Assembly (NCBI RefSeq): GCF_009832905.1
Contig: NZ_CP047135.1
Coordinates: 474,001 to 538,000, forward strand
Reading direction: 5' to 3'
Source: Stenotrophomonas sp. 364
GTDB lineage: Bacteria > Pseudomonadota > Gammaproteobacteria > Xanthomonadales > Xanthomonadaceae
DNA: 64,000 nucleotides
Shown here: positions 47,939-56,510 of the stretch, one piece after another
How the letters are laid out: every line of letters starts with the position of its first letter
How positions within the stretch are numbered: position 1 is the stretch's first letter
The notes under the pieces: model-generated
Databases searched by the model: none
What the model was told of the DNA's origin: nothing
Seen by the model: only the letters and a program-made list of their open reading frames with translations
Position numbers and translations under genes: made by a program

Positions 47939-48015
47939 AGGGGCGTCGCCAAGAGGCCCAAGGCACCAGGTTTTGATCCTGGCATTCGGAGGTTCGAATC
48001 CTCCCGCCCCTGCCA
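47939..48015 (+). tRNA. tRNA-Gln (TTG)
   Basis: Acceptor AGGGGCG pairs with CGCCCCT, followed by discriminator G and encoded CCA. The anticodon loop TTTTGAT carries TTG, and the T-arm is GGAGG-TTCGAAT-CCTCC. It lies between ispE and prs, the conserved position in gammaproteobacteria. Confidence 0.95.
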
Positions 48016-48145
48016 CTTGCGGATGTCAGCCGCGTTCCCATGCGCATATCTGCGCGGGCACGGCCGATGATCCGCGGTGTTGTCACCGCAGACACTCCAG
48101 GGTGCCGGCGGCCGAGTTCTCCAATCGCTCCCGCCCGAGACCGTC

Positions 48146-49108
48146 ATGATGCAAGATCACCCCAACCTGCTGGTATTTTCCGGCAACGCCAACAAGCGCC
48201 TTGCGCAGAGCATCTGCAAGGAACTGGGGGTGCGACCGGGCAAGGCGTTGGTGTCGCGCTTCTCCGATGGTGAAGTCCAGGTCGAGATCGAGGAAAACGT
48301 CCGCAAGCAGGACGTGTTCGTGATCCAGCCGACCTGCGCGCCCAGCGCGGAGAACCTGATGGAGCTGCTGGTGCTGATCGATGCGCTCAAGCGCGCCTCG
48401 GTCAACAGCGTGACCGCAGTGGTGCCGTACTTCGGCTACTCGCGCCAGGATCGCCGCATGCGCTCCTCGCGCGTGCCGATCACCGCCAAGGTGGCCGCCA
48501 AGATGTTCAGCGCCGTGGGCGCCGACCGGGTGCTGACGGTGGACCTGCATGCCGACCAGATCCAGGGCTTCTTCGACATGCCGGTCGACAATGTGTATGC
48601 CTCGCCGCTGCTGCTCGCCGATATCTGGCGCGCCTACGGCACCGAAAACCTGATCGTGGTGTCTCCGGACGTGGGCGGCGTGGTGCGCGCACGTGCGGTG
48701 GCCAAGCGTCTGGACGATGCGGACCTGGCGATCATCGACAAGCGCCGCCCGCGCGCCAACGTCTCCACCGTGATGAACATCATCGGTGACGTCGAAGGCA
48801 AGACCTGCGTGATGGTCGATGACATCGTCGATACCGCCGGCACCCTGTGTGCGGCTGCCGCGGCGCTGAAGGCGCGCGGCGCCCTCAAGGTGGCCGCGTA
48901 CTGCACCCACGCCGTGCTCTCGGGCCCGGCAGTGGACAACATCAACAACTCCCAGCTCGACGAGCTGGTGGTGACCGACACCATCCCGCTGCGTGAAGAG
49001 GCGCGGGTGTGCAGCAAGATCCGCCAGCTCAGCGTGGCGGAGATGCTGGCCGAAACGATGCGTCGCATCGCCTTCGGCGAGTCGGTCAGCTCGCTGTACG
49101 TGGACTGA
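48146..49108 (+). CDS. prs: Ribose-phosphate pyrophosphokinase
   Basis: Makes PRPP from ribose-5-phosphate and ATP. About 320 residues with [20 protein letters not shown] near the N-terminus, the flexible-loop/ATP region [20 protein letters not shown], the metal-binding [11 protein letters not shown] and the PRPP loop [13 protein letters not shown]. Two adjacent ATGs (48146 and 48149) are possible starts; the second gives the usual MQD N-terminus. It follows the tRNA-Gln by 130 bases and precedes rplY. Confidence 0.97.
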   Translation: MMQDHPNLLVFSGNANKRLAQSICKELGVRPGKALVSRFSDGEVQVEIEENVRKQDVFVIQPTCAPSAENLMELLVLIDALKRASVNSVTAVVPYFGYSRQDRRMRSSRVPITAKVAAKMFSAVGADRVLTVDLHADQIQGFFDMPVDNVYASPLLLADIWRAYGTENLIVVSPDVGGVVRARAVAKRLDDADLAIIDKRRPRANVSTVMNIIGDVEGKTCVMVDDIVDTAGTLCAAAAALKARGALKVAAYCTHAVLSGPAVDNINNSQLDELVVTDTIPLREEARVCSKIRQLSVAEMLAETMRRIAFGESVSSLYVD

Positions 49109-49217
49109 TTTTTTTTCCGCCCGCCAGCAACGGTGGGCGGGCCCCGGGTACGTCTGGTCGCGGACGTGCCCTCAATCGCCAAGCCAACCGGCAAGGCACC
49201 AACTGGTAGTCAATACA

Positions 49218-49832
49218 ATGTCCAAGACCCATGAAATCAAGGTCACCGCTCGTGACGTGCAGGGCAAGGGTGCGAGCCGCCGCCTGCGTCACGCCGGCGT
49301 GATCCCGGCCGTCGTGTACGGCGGCGACGCCGCTCCGATCAACATCAACCTGGACCACAACGCCACCTGGCTGGCCCAGCAGAACGAGTGGTTCTACTCG
49401 TCGATCCTGGACCTGAACCTGGATGGCAAGATCACCAAGGTCCTGCTGCGTGACATGCAGCGCCACCCGTTCAAGCAGCTGATCATCCACCTGGATTTCC
49501 TGCGCGTGAACGAGAACGAAGCGCTGACCGCCAGCGTCCCGCTGCACTTCGTCAACGAAGACACCTCGCCGGCTGGCAAGGCTGCCGACGTCGTGGTCAC
49601 CCACGAACTGAAGGAAGTGACCGTCACCTGCCTGCCGAAGGACCTGCCGGAATCGATCGACGTCGACCTGGCCGACCTGAAGGCTGGCGACGTGATCTAC
49701 CTGTCGGACATCAAGCTGCCGAAGGGCGTCGAGATCCCGGCCCTGGCCCAGGGCAAGGACCATGACGACGCGATCGTCACCGCCAAGCTCGGCAAGGAAG
49801 AAGCTGCCGACGAAGCGCCGGCTGCAGAGTAA
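49218..49832 (+). CDS. rplY: Large ribosomal subunit protein bL25 (long, CTC form)
   Basis: Binds 5S rRNA. The 204 residues are the long TL5/CTC form: a 5S-binding N-terminal domain (EIKVTARDVQGKGASRRLRH) plus a second beta domain (TASVPLHFVNEDTSPAGKAA onward) and an acidic Ala/Glu tail. E. coli L25 has only the first domain. It sits between prs and pth as in many gammaproteobacteria. The start MSKTHE at 49218 fits. Confidence 0.96.
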   Translation: MSKTHEIKVTARDVQGKGASRRLRHAGVIPAVVYGGDAAPININLDHNATWLAQQNEWFYSSILDLNLDGKITKVLLRDMQRHPFKQLIIHLDFLRVNENEALTASVPLHFVNEDTSPAGKAADVVVTHELKEVTVTCLPKDLPESIDVDLADLKAGDVIYLSDIKLPKGVEIPALAQGKDHDDAIVTAKLGKEEAADEAPAAE

Positions 49833-49840
49833 GTGATTGC

Positions 49841-49866
49841 GGCGCCTGTCCTTCGGGGCAGGCGCC
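49841..49866 (+). terminator. Hairpin after rplY
   Basis: GGCGCCTGTCC, TTCG, GGGCAGGCGCC: an 11-bp stem with one GU pair and a UUCG loop, nine bases after the rplY stop. The following GTTTCTG has only a weak T-run, so termination may be partial, letting some transcription continue into pth. Confidence 0.65.
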
Positions 49867-49913
49867 GTTTCTGTATGTGCCGGCACAGTGCCGGTACCGA
49901 CGAAAGAAGAGTG

Positions 49914-50492
49914 ATGACAGGATTGCGATTGATCGTTGGTCTGGGCAACCCCGGACCCGAGCACGCCCAGACCCGGCACAATGCCGGGTTTCGTTTCATT
50001 GACGCCCTGGTTGAACAGGCCGGCGCGCGCTGGAGCGTGGACAGCAAGCTGTTCGGCGAGACCGCCAAGGTCGACATCGCCGGGCAATCGGTGTGGCTGC
50101 TCAAGCCCGCCACCTTCATGAACCTCAGTGGCAAATCGGTCACCGCCGCGCAGCGCTTCTGGAAGATCGAACCGGAAGAAACGCTACTGGCGCATGATGA
50201 GCTGGACCTGCCGCCCGGCGTGGCCCGGCTCAAGTTCGACGGCGGCCATGGCGGCCAGAACGGCCTGCGCGACACCATCCGCCTGCTCGGCCACGGCAAG
50301 TTCCACCGCCTGCGCATCGGCATCGGCCATCCCGGCCACAAGGACCGCGTGGTCCCGTGGGTGTTGGGGCGCGCGAGCAAGGACGACGATGTGCTGATCG
50401 GCCATGCCGTCAACGATGCGATCGACGTCCTGCCGCTGGCAGTGAAGGGCGATTTCAGCGAAGCGATGAAGCGGCTGCACACCCCCAAGTAG
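49914..50492 (+). CDS. pth: Peptidyl-tRNA hydrolase
   Basis: Releases tRNA from prematurely dropped peptidyl-tRNA. The 192-residue protein has LIVGLGNPGPEHAQTRHNAG with the catalytic His, KPATFMNLSGKSV near residue 65, and HDELDLPPGVARLKFDGGHG near 92 with the catalytic Asp. Its TAG stop is the GTAG of a REP. Confidence 0.97.
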   Translation: MTGLRLIVGLGNPGPEHAQTRHNAGFRFIDALVEQAGARWSVDSKLFGETAKVDIAGQSVWLLKPATFMNLSGKSVTAAQRFWKIEPEETLLAHDELDLPPGVARLKFDGGHGGQNGLRDTIRLLGHGKFHRLRIGIGHPGHKDRVVPWVLGRASKDDDVLIGHAVNDAIDVLPLAVKGDFSEAMKRLHTPK

Positions 50493-50514
50493 GTACCGAC
50501 CGTTGGTCGGTACG
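50489..50514 (+). repeat. SMAG-type REP overlapping the pth stop codon
   Basis: GTAG (50489-50492) followed by GTACCGACCGTTGGTCGGTAC; the TAG at 50490-50492 ends pth. Confidence 0.82.
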
Positions 50515-50586
50515 GAGAATGATTGGTAAAACGGCGAACACACCGCGCCTTTTTCCCAATCACGTTCACCCCAGAGGTTGTCAAAG

Positions 50587-51678
50587 ATGGGTATCAAATG
50601 CGGCATCGTCGGCCTGCCCAACGTCGGCAAATCGACCCTGTTCAATGCGTTGACCAAGGCTGGCATCGCCGCGGCCAACTTCCCGTTCTGCACGATCGAG
50701 CCGAACGTCGGCATCGTGCCGGTACCGGATCCGCGCCTGAACGAGCTGGCTGCGATCATCAACCCGCAGAAGGTCATTCCGACCGCGGTGGAGTTCGTCG
50801 ACATCGCCGGCCTGGTGGCCGGTGCCGCCAGTGGTGAAGGCCTGGGCAACAAGTTCCTGGCGCACATCCGCGAAGTGGATGCGATCACCCACGTGGTGCG
50901 TTGCTTCGAAAACGCCGACGTCATCCACGTCAACAACAAGGTCGACCCGCTGTCGGACATCGACACCATCGACACCGAGCTGGCCCTGGCCGACCTGGAC
51001 AGCGTCGAGAAGGCGCTGAACCGCGCCGAGCGCGCCGCCAAGGGGGGCGACAAGGACGCGGCGGCACGCAAGCCGGTGCTGGCCAAGCTGCAGGCCGCGC
51101 TGGCCGACGGCAAGGCCGGCCGTTCGGCGGGCCTGGACGAGGAAGAAAAGGCGTTGGTCCGCGACCTGTTCCTGCTCACGCTCAAGCCGGTGATGTACAT
51201 CGCCAACGTGCTGGAAGACGGCTTCGAGAACAACCCGCACCTGGACGCCGTGCGCGCCCGCGCCGCCACCGAAGGCGCGCAGGTGGTGCCGGTGTCGGCC
51301 GCGATCGAAGAAGAGCTGTCGCAGCTGGACGACGAGGACCGCGACACCTTCCTGGCCGATCTGGGCCTGTCCGAGCCGGGCTTGAACCGCGTGATCTACG
51401 CCGCCTACCAGCTGCTGGGCCTGCAGACCTACTTCACCGCCGGTGTGAAGGAAGTCCGCGCCTGGACCGTTCGCAAGGGCGCCACCGCCCCGCAGGCCGC
51501 CGCGGTGATCCACACCGACTTCGAGAAGGGCTTCATCCGCGCTGAAACCATCGCCTATGACGACTTCATCAAGTACAAGGGCGAAGCCGGCGCCAAGGAA
51601 GCCGGGCGCCTTCGCCTGGAAGGCAAGGAATACCGTGTCCAGGAAGGTGACATCCTGCACTTCCGCTTCAACGTCTGA
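50587..51678 (+). CDS. ychF: Redox-regulated ATPase YchF
   Basis: Obg-family protein that binds ATP and ribosomes. The 363-residue chain has the P-loop [14 protein letters not shown] near residue 8, the [12 protein letters not shown] switch segment, [20 protein letters not shown] (G3) and a C-terminal TGS domain ([20 protein letters not shown]). The usual NKxD is replaced by NxxE-type, which gives ATP preference. It follows pth, the conserved order, and a terminator ends the unit. Confidence 0.97.
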   Translation: MGIKCGIVGLPNVGKSTLFNALTKAGIAAANFPFCTIEPNVGIVPVPDPRLNELAAIINPQKVIPTAVEFVDIAGLVAGAASGEGLGNKFLAHIREVDAITHVVRCFENADVIHVNNKVDPLSDIDTIDTELALADLDSVEKALNRAERAAKGGDKDAAARKPVLAKLQAALADGKAGRSAGLDEEEKALVRDLFLLTLKPVMYIANVLEDGFENNPHLDAVRARAATEGAQVVPVSAAIEEELSQLDDEDRDTFLADLGLSEPGLNRVIYAAYQLLGLQTYFTAGVKEVRAWTVRKGATAPQAAAVIHTDFEKGFIRAETIAYDDFIKYKGEAGAKEAGRLRLEGKEYRVQEGDILHFRFNV

Positions 51679-51709
51679 GCGCATCGCACGTTGAGGTCGG
51701 TACAAGAGA

Positions 51710-51736
51710 GGCCCCGCAGCGCGGGGCCTTTTCTTT
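51710..51736 (+). terminator. Rho-independent terminator of ychF
   Basis: GGCCCCGC, AGC, GCGGGGCC followed by TTTTCTTT, 31 bases after the ychF stop. Confidence 0.9.
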
Positions 51737-51777
51737 GTCCGCGCATACCACCTCGCCGAAGCACCCCGTACCCGCGC

Positions 51778-52815
51778 TCAATCGGTAACGATCTCCTCCG
51801 CGGCCAGCCGGCCCAGCCAAGGCGCCAGCATGACGCCCGGGTGCGCGATGAGAGCGTAGAGACCGTCAATGCCCGGCATGAAACCCCGGATCGGCATGCC
51901 CGCGGCAGTCAGTGGCCGTTGAGCGGCCCTCATCGAGCGCACTACCAGCCCGGCAGGGGCAGTGAGCAGGGCCTGCGTATCGGCCATGCACTGACGGGCC
52001 AGGCGATCCAGTCCGTCATCGCCATCGACGGGCATGTCGGCCGCAACCAGCAGTCCACCGCCGAGACGCGGCCGGACTTCGTGGTCTGCGGCACACAGCA
52101 GGTGATGGAGACGCCCGGGCAATGCGTCGAACGCCAGCAATACGGCAGGCGCCTCATGCACGGGCAGGTGGATATCCAGGCGTGCCGCCAGGGGCACGGC
52201 GCTGGCGGCATTGGCAAGCACCACGGCGTCCACGGCATGCACCCCGTCCGTTGTCACCACTCCGGTGACCCGGCCGTTGCGGGTTTCGATGGCCGACACC
52301 TCCTGATTGAAGGCTACGCGCGCGCCGGATGCCCGTGCACCGGACAGCAGCTGCGCGGTCAGCAGGGCGGGTTCGAGGGCGACATCCCCGGGCACCCATG
52401 CGGCCAGTGCCGGCGCCTTCAGATACGGCTCCAACGTCCTGATGCGTGCGTGATCGAGCAGCTCGATACCGATACCGGCCTCTCGCTGCTGGGCTACAAA
52501 CGCGTCGGTTTCAGCGTCTGTACCGGCCCATACGAGCGCACCGCGCGCTGCGATCGGTAATGGCCCCAGCGCTTTCGTCAGCCGAGCGAATTCTGGCAAG
52601 GCGTCGCGGATCATCGCAAAACGCGACGGTGAGTCGCCCGGCAGCATGCTGCCCGTACCGACCCAGCCGTACGAGCTGCCGGTCGCTCCGCTCGACGCAG
52701 TGGCGCTGCGCTCCAGCACCGTGACGGCTGCACCCGCGCGCGTCAGGTGCCACGCTACAGAGGCGCCGATGATGCCGGCACCGACAACGGCGATGCGGGG
52801 ATTGCCTTTGCGCAC
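51778..52815 (-). CDS. FAD-dependent oxidoreductase of the DAO (D-amino acid oxidase/DadA) family
   Basis: About 345 residues. The N-terminal dinucleotide motif is RIAVVGAGIIGASVAWHLTR, then GATGSSYGWVG. It has a DAO substrate domain and ends AHPGVMLAPWLGRLAAEEI, typical of glycine/D-amino-acid or sarcosine oxidases. The substrate is unknown. I prefer the GTG at 52815, which has GGAGAG six bases upstream and puts the FAD motif at the N-terminus; an ATG at 52869 would add 18 residues. It is isolated, convergent with ychF. Confidence 0.87.
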   Translation of the reverse strand: MRKGNPRIAVVGAGIIGASVAWHLTRAGAAVTVLERSATASSGATGSSYGWVGTGSMLPGDSPSRFAMIRDALPEFARLTKALGPLPIAARGALVWAGTDAETDAFVAQQREAGIGIELLDHARIRTLEPYLKAPALAAWVPGDVALEPALLTAQLLSGARASGARVAFNQEVSAIETRNGRVTGVVTTDGVHAVDAVVLANAASAVPLAARLDIHLPVHEAPAVLLAFDALPGRLHHLLCAADHEVRPRLGGGLLVAADMPVDGDDGLDRLARQCMADTQALLTAPAGLVVRSMRAAQRPLTAAGMPIRGFMPGIDGLYALIAHPGVMLAPWLGRLAAEEIVTD

Positions 52816-52921
52816 GCGGTGCTCTCCATTGATAAGGGGGAACGCAGCATAGTCGGGATGGGTAGCCACTCTGCGACAGGTTGGCCGCTGGCAAGCACGT
52901 GGTGGTGATTATTTAATCACG

Positions 52922-53280
52922 CCCGGAAACCCTTGCCGCAGGTGCTTCCGACCCACTTGTCCACAACAAACACCCACCGCTCTCCACGCCCCATGTGGAA
53001 AACCCCGACCCCGGTAGTGCCGGCCGCTGGCCGGCAACCCGCACACCCACCCCGCAAGCCACGTGGACAATTTCTGACCACTACTGGAAACCCTTGCAGC
53101 GTATCGCTCGCACCGGGTTGTCCACAGCAAACCCCCATCGCTCTCCACGTACGATGTGGAAAACTCCACATACGCGTGGACAAAAAATCACCACGTCCCG
53201 AAAACCTTGCGGTGGTTGGCTTGCACCTACTTGTCCACACCAAACCCCCACGCCTCTCCACGTCGGGTGTGGAGAACCGT
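52922..53280 (+). repeat. Three direct repeats carrying DnaA-box-like 9-mers
   Basis: Three units begin with GGAAACCCTTGC or a close variant (about 52925, 53086, 53200). Each contains TTGTCCACA (52957, 53118, 53231), then a CTCTCCACG run, then TGTGGAAAA or TGTGGAGAA (52994, 53155, 53268). Units 1 and 2 end with CGTGGACAA (53062, 53175). TTGTCCACA differs from the E. coli DnaA box TTATCCACA by one base; the others are one- or two-base variants in opposite orientation. Unit 1 is 47 bases longer because it contains a REP. No gene is present. Confidence 0.75.
53014..53037 (+). repeat. SMAG-type REP inside repeat unit 1
   Basis: GTAGTGCCGGCCGCTGGCCGGC sits between the TGTGGAAAA and CGTGGACAA boxes of the first direct repeat; units 2 and 3 lack it, so it appears inserted. 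Confidence 0.8.
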
Positions 53281-53304
53281 GCAGGACGTATTCGGAATGG
53301 CGAG

Positions 53305-53328
53305 GAGCCGGCCAGCGGCCGGCACTAC
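53305..53328 (-). repeat. SMAG-type REP
   Basis: GAGCCGGCCAGCGGCCGGCA followed by CTAC; same core as the unit at 53014 and inverted to it, just before long-palindrome copy C. Confidence 0.8.
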
Positions 53329-53354
53329 CTGCTTGGCTCTCTGCATGGCCACCG

Positions 53355-53475
53355 GCCAATTGTCTGGGGCGGGTGCGGGTGGGTTGGCGGGACCCTCCAC
53401 CGCATGGATGCGGTGGCGGAGCCTACACGGACGTACTCGCGGCGTGTCCCGCCAACCCACCCGCACCTGCCCCGC
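53355..53475 (+). repeat. Long-palindrome element, copy C
   Basis: Arms 53366-53393 and 53446-53473 pair at 27 of 28 positions. They enclose the inner hairpin CCACCGCAT-GG-ATGCGGTGG (53397-53416) and the core GAGCCTACACGGACGTACTC. It is preceded by CACCGGCCAATTGTCTGGGG, matching copy B. Together with the DnaA-box repeats it fills the 776-base gap before the receptor gene's 3' end. Confidence 0.85.
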
Positions 53476-53532
53476 GCAGGCGCCAGCACACCGTGATGGC
53501 TTGTGCGTTGTCGCGTGGGAAGTGCATCGCCC

Positions 53533-53564
53533 AAAAAAAGACGGAGGCACTGCCTCCGTCTTTT
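53533..53564 (-). terminator. Rho-independent terminator of the TonB-dependent receptor gene
   Basis: GACGGAGGCA, one base, TGCCTCCGTC; on the minus strand this is followed by a run of seven or more T residues, 28 bases past the receptor stop. Confidence 0.88.
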
Positions 53565-53591
53565 CGCCCGCATCCACTGCAACCGCGCCGC

Positions 53592-56342
53592 TTACAGCGC
53601 CGTGCCGCCGAACTTGTGCGTGTACTGCAGATTGATCGTACGGCCCACGGTATCGAACCACGACACGTCGTAGTACGGGTAGGACGTATAGGTCGCGTCC
53701 TTCGGCGGCATCTTGTTGCCTACGTTCACCACCGACAGCGACAGGCGCGAATGGTCGTCCACGCGGTACTGCACCGACACGTTGTAGCGGTACGTGGCCC
53801 CGATCCACGGACTGTCGCCGCTCTCCGGATCGAAGCTCTGGTCATAGCTGTCGTAGGTCGGCAGCTTGCCCAGCCGCGACCCGTACAGCGTGGCCGACCA
53901 CGCATCGTTCTCCCAGGTGATGCTGGCGCTGGTCTTGGTGCGCGGAATGTCGAACCCGCTGTTCACCGCGAACTTGTCCTCCACCACATCGCCGTCGAAC
54001 TGCTGGAAATCGTGCGTCTTCACCCAGGTGTGATTGCCGCTCAGGATGAAATCGCCGATCCCGGTGGTCAGCCGGTAACGCACGCCCACGTCGATGCCCT
54101 GCGTGGTCTCGCGCGCGATGTTGACCGGGTTGACGTGCACTCCGTACAGGCGGCCGTCGCTGGTGCGGGTGACGCGGCTGATCGCATCGACACAGGTCGG
54201 CGAGTTCGCATCGGCATTCCCCAGGCGGCAGGCCGCTTCATCACGCAGGATGGTGCCCACGTCCATGTCCTTCACCTGGTCGCGCATGTCGATGTCGAAC
54301 CAGTCCACCGACAGGTCCAGGCCCACCGCCGGCGACCACACGAAGCCGGCGCTCCACGACGTGCTGGTCTCCGGATCCAGCTGGCGGTTGCCTCCGCGCG
54401 TGCGGATCAGGTTCTCTTCGTAGTCCGAGCAGTCATCCGCGCCGTCCAGCTGGCAGGCGTAGTAGTCGTTGTTGCTGGTTTCATCGTTGCCCGGGCCGGC
54501 GTACACGTAGTGCAGGTCCGGCGCGCGGAACGCGGTGCCGTACGAGCCGCGCACCAGCAGGCTGTCGATCGGGCGCCACTCGATGCCGCCGCTCCAGGTT
54601 GCCTTGCCGATGCTGTTGCCCGAGTAGCGGTACTGGTCGTAGCGGCCGGCCACGCTTACGTTGAGCGTGTCGTGCAGCGGCAGGCGCAGCTCGGCCGCAG
54701 TGGCCCAGCGGTTGCGGCTGCCATGGCCATCCGAGTCCTTCCAGCTGTAGTAGTAGTACCCGGTCGCCAGCGGATCGGGGTTGAGCGCGTAGGACTGGTT
54801 GCCGAACTCGGCGGTGGCGGCGAACCCGGCCTTGCCGCCCGGCAGTTCGAACAGCTCGCCGTTGGTCAGGGTCAGCGCGGCCGTATCGGTGCGCGACTTC
54901 GGCGTATAGGTTGTCTTCGCGGCGATCGAATCGTACTCGGCGCGGCTCAGCGGCCGGTAAAGGCGCGCCGGATCGGCGTCGAACACCGGGAACACGTTGT
55001 CGTCGTCATCGGTGTACTCGCCCAGCTGCTCGCCCAGGAACAACGCATTGGCCTTGGACGCGATGATCTGCGGCCAGCGGATCGAGGACTGGTACTGCGA
55101 ATGGCTCAGCGACGCTTCGTAGTCCCAGTTCGGGCCCAGGCTGCCCTTGAAGCCGGTGGTCACGCTGAAGGTCTTCTGGGTGCTGCGGATCATCCCGTTG
55201 CGCAGCCCGCCCATTTCCTCGGGCGAGAACTGGCGCTGCCAGAACTCCACCTGGTCGGTGGCCTGGTTGTAGAAATAGCCGTCTTCGTTGCCGTCGGCGG
55301 CCATCCGTCCCCACTGGGTCACGTCGCGCATCAGCGCGATGTCGTGGTAGCCCATCTGCACGTCGGCAAACCAGTTGGTGCCATTGTCGAAGGCATGGTT
55401 GAGCGAGGCGTAGCCATTCACGCCGCGGCGCTTGCTCAGGATCGTGCCGTAGCCGATGGAGCGGTCGCTGCCGCAGTAGAAGCCGTAGCGGGAACGCTCG
55501 GCATACTGGGTGCTGCCGCGGTTCTGCCCGGCCAGCGCATCGCAGGTCGCCTTGCCCGGGTCCAGGTAATCGTCGTTGTAGTCGGTGCGCAGGTAGGCGC
55601 GGCGCGCGGCGCGGGCGCTCTCGGTGGGCGCGTCCAGGGTGGAATCCTGCTGGCTGCGCTCATAGGCCCAGAGCGGCGTCTGCGACTGCAGTTCCAGGCT
55701 GTACACCGCACTGAAGCGGCCGGCATCGAAGCCGCTGGCCAGGCTGATGTCGAACGAATCGGCGCCGCCTTCGGTGGCCGTGCCCATGCGCACGTCTACC
55801 GTGGTGCCATCCACGTGCTTCTTGAGGATGAAGTTGACGACGCCGGCGATCGCATCCGACCCGTAGATCGCCGAGGCGCTGCCGGTCAGCACTTCGATCC
55901 GCTCGATCATCCCGATCGGAATGTTGGACACGTCGGTGAAGTTGCTGCGGCCCTGGAACGGCATCGGGAAGTCGGCGATGCGGCGGCCATTGACCAGCAC
56001 CAGGGTGTGGTTCGGGCCCAGCCCGCGCAGATCGACCTGCTGCGCACCCGGCGAGAAGTCCGCGCCGCTGGAGGACTGCTGGCTCTGGGTTTCACCGCCG
56101 TTCTGGGACATCGACCGAAGCACGTCCGGCACGCTGGTGAAGCCGCTGGCCTGGATCTGCTCGGCAGTGATCACCGTGACCGGGGCGGGGCCCTCGACCT
56201 GGGCGCGCGGAATCCGCGAACCGGTGACCTGCACCGTGTCCAGCTGCTGCACCCCGGACGCGGCCGGCGCCTGGGCGCCTGCGGTTGCGGCCACACCCAT
56301 CAACGCCAGCTGGATCGACCACGCCATCGCCTGTTTACGCAT
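53592..56342 (-). CDS. TonB-dependent outer membrane receptor
   Basis: A 916-residue outer membrane transporter. Signal peptide (MRKQAMAWSIQLALMGVAAT...AGAQ), then a TonB-box-like start LDTVQVTGSRIPR. The plug domain follows (PAPVTVITAEQIQASGFTSV, LVLVNGRRIADFP, IERIEVLTGSASAIYGSDAI, GVVNFILKK). A 22-strand barrel ends with the aromatic-rich C-terminus LQYTHKF. The substrate is not stated by sequence; it is of the Xanthomonad polymer/peptide-scavenging style rather than a clear siderophore receptor. Divergent from an exported cyanophycinase with a LacI-type operator between, so uptake of cyanophycin fragments is a reasonable inference. Confidence 0.93.
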   Translation of the reverse strand: MRKQAMAWSIQLALMGVAATAGAQAPAASGVQQLDTVQVTGSRIPRAQVEGPAPVTVITAEQIQASGFTSVPDVLRSMSQNGGETQSQQSSSGADFSPGAQQVDLRGLGPNHTLVLVNGRRIADFPMPFQGRSNFTDVSNIPIGMIERIEVLTGSASAIYGSDAIAGVVNFILKKHVDGTTVDVRMGTATEGGADSFDISLASGFDAGRFSAVYSLELQSQTPLWAYERSQQDSTLDAPTESARAARRAYLRTDYNDDYLDPGKATCDALAGQNRGSTQYAERSRYGFYCGSDRSIGYGTILSKRRGVNGYASLNHAFDNGTNWFADVQMGYHDIALMRDVTQWGRMAADGNEDGYFYNQATDQVEFWQRQFSPEEMGGLRNGMIRSTQKTFSVTTGFKGSLGPNWDYEASLSHSQYQSSIRWPQIIASKANALFLGEQLGEYTDDDDNVFPVFDADPARLYRPLSRAEYDSIAAKTTYTPKSRTDTAALTLTNGELFELPGGKAGFAATAEFGNQSYALNPDPLATGYYYYSWKDSDGHGSRNRWATAAELRLPLHDTLNVSVAGRYDQYRYSGNSIGKATWSGGIEWRPIDSLLVRGSYGTAFRAPDLHYVYAGPGNDETSNNDYYACQLDGADDCSDYEENLIRTRGGNRQLDPETSTSWSAGFVWSPAVGLDLSVDWFDIDMRDQVKDMDVGTILRDEAACRLGNADANSPTCVDAISRVTRTSDGRLYGVHVNPVNIARETTQGIDVGVRYRLTTGIGDFILSGNHTWVKTHDFQQFDGDVVEDKFAVNSGFDIPRTKTSASITWENDAWSATLYGSRLGKLPTYDSYDQSFDPESGDSPWIGATYRYNVSVQYRVDDHSRLSLSVVNVGNKMPPKDATYTSYPYYDVSWFDTVGRTINLQYTHKFGGTAL

Positions 56343-56440
56343 GAGAATTCTCGAGAAGAAAGTGTCGGCCTCCAGGGAGACCTGTCCCCCATTCACATTT
56401 CGCGAATGGACGGCGCGCATTTAACGCCTTTTTTACGGGC

Positions 56441-56484
56441 TTGACCACTACCGATTTCTCTGGCAAAGAGTGAAAGCGCTTACA
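56441..56484 (+). promoter_or_regulatory. Cyanophycinase promoter with LacI-family-type operator
   Basis: TTGACC (56441-56446) and CAAAGA (56464-56469), spaced 17 bases, form a weak promoter. Immediately after is TGAAAGCGCTTACA (56471-56484), which fits TGWAANCGNTNWCA, the general LacI/CcpA-family operator, centred on AAGCGCTT. A bound repressor would block start of transcription. The cyanophycinase start is 27 bases downstream; the receptor start is 129 bases away on the other strand. No LacI-family gene is in the window. Confidence 0.6.
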
Positions 56485-56510
56485 CCCGGTTTTTGTTCAG
56501 GGAGATCAAC

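Noticed and set aside
52922..53280. Chromosomal origin of replication.
   Set aside because: No dnaA/dnaN/gyrB neighbours and no AT-rich unwinding region next to the boxes; kept only as a candidate DnaA-binding locus.
52995..56444. A very long plus-strand open frame (about 1149 codons) opposite the TonB-dependent receptor.
   Set aside because: It lies antisense to a receptor with signal peptide, plug and barrel motifs; its product is a His/Arg/Val-rich sequence typical of antisense frames in high-GC DNA, and it has no ribosome-binding site.
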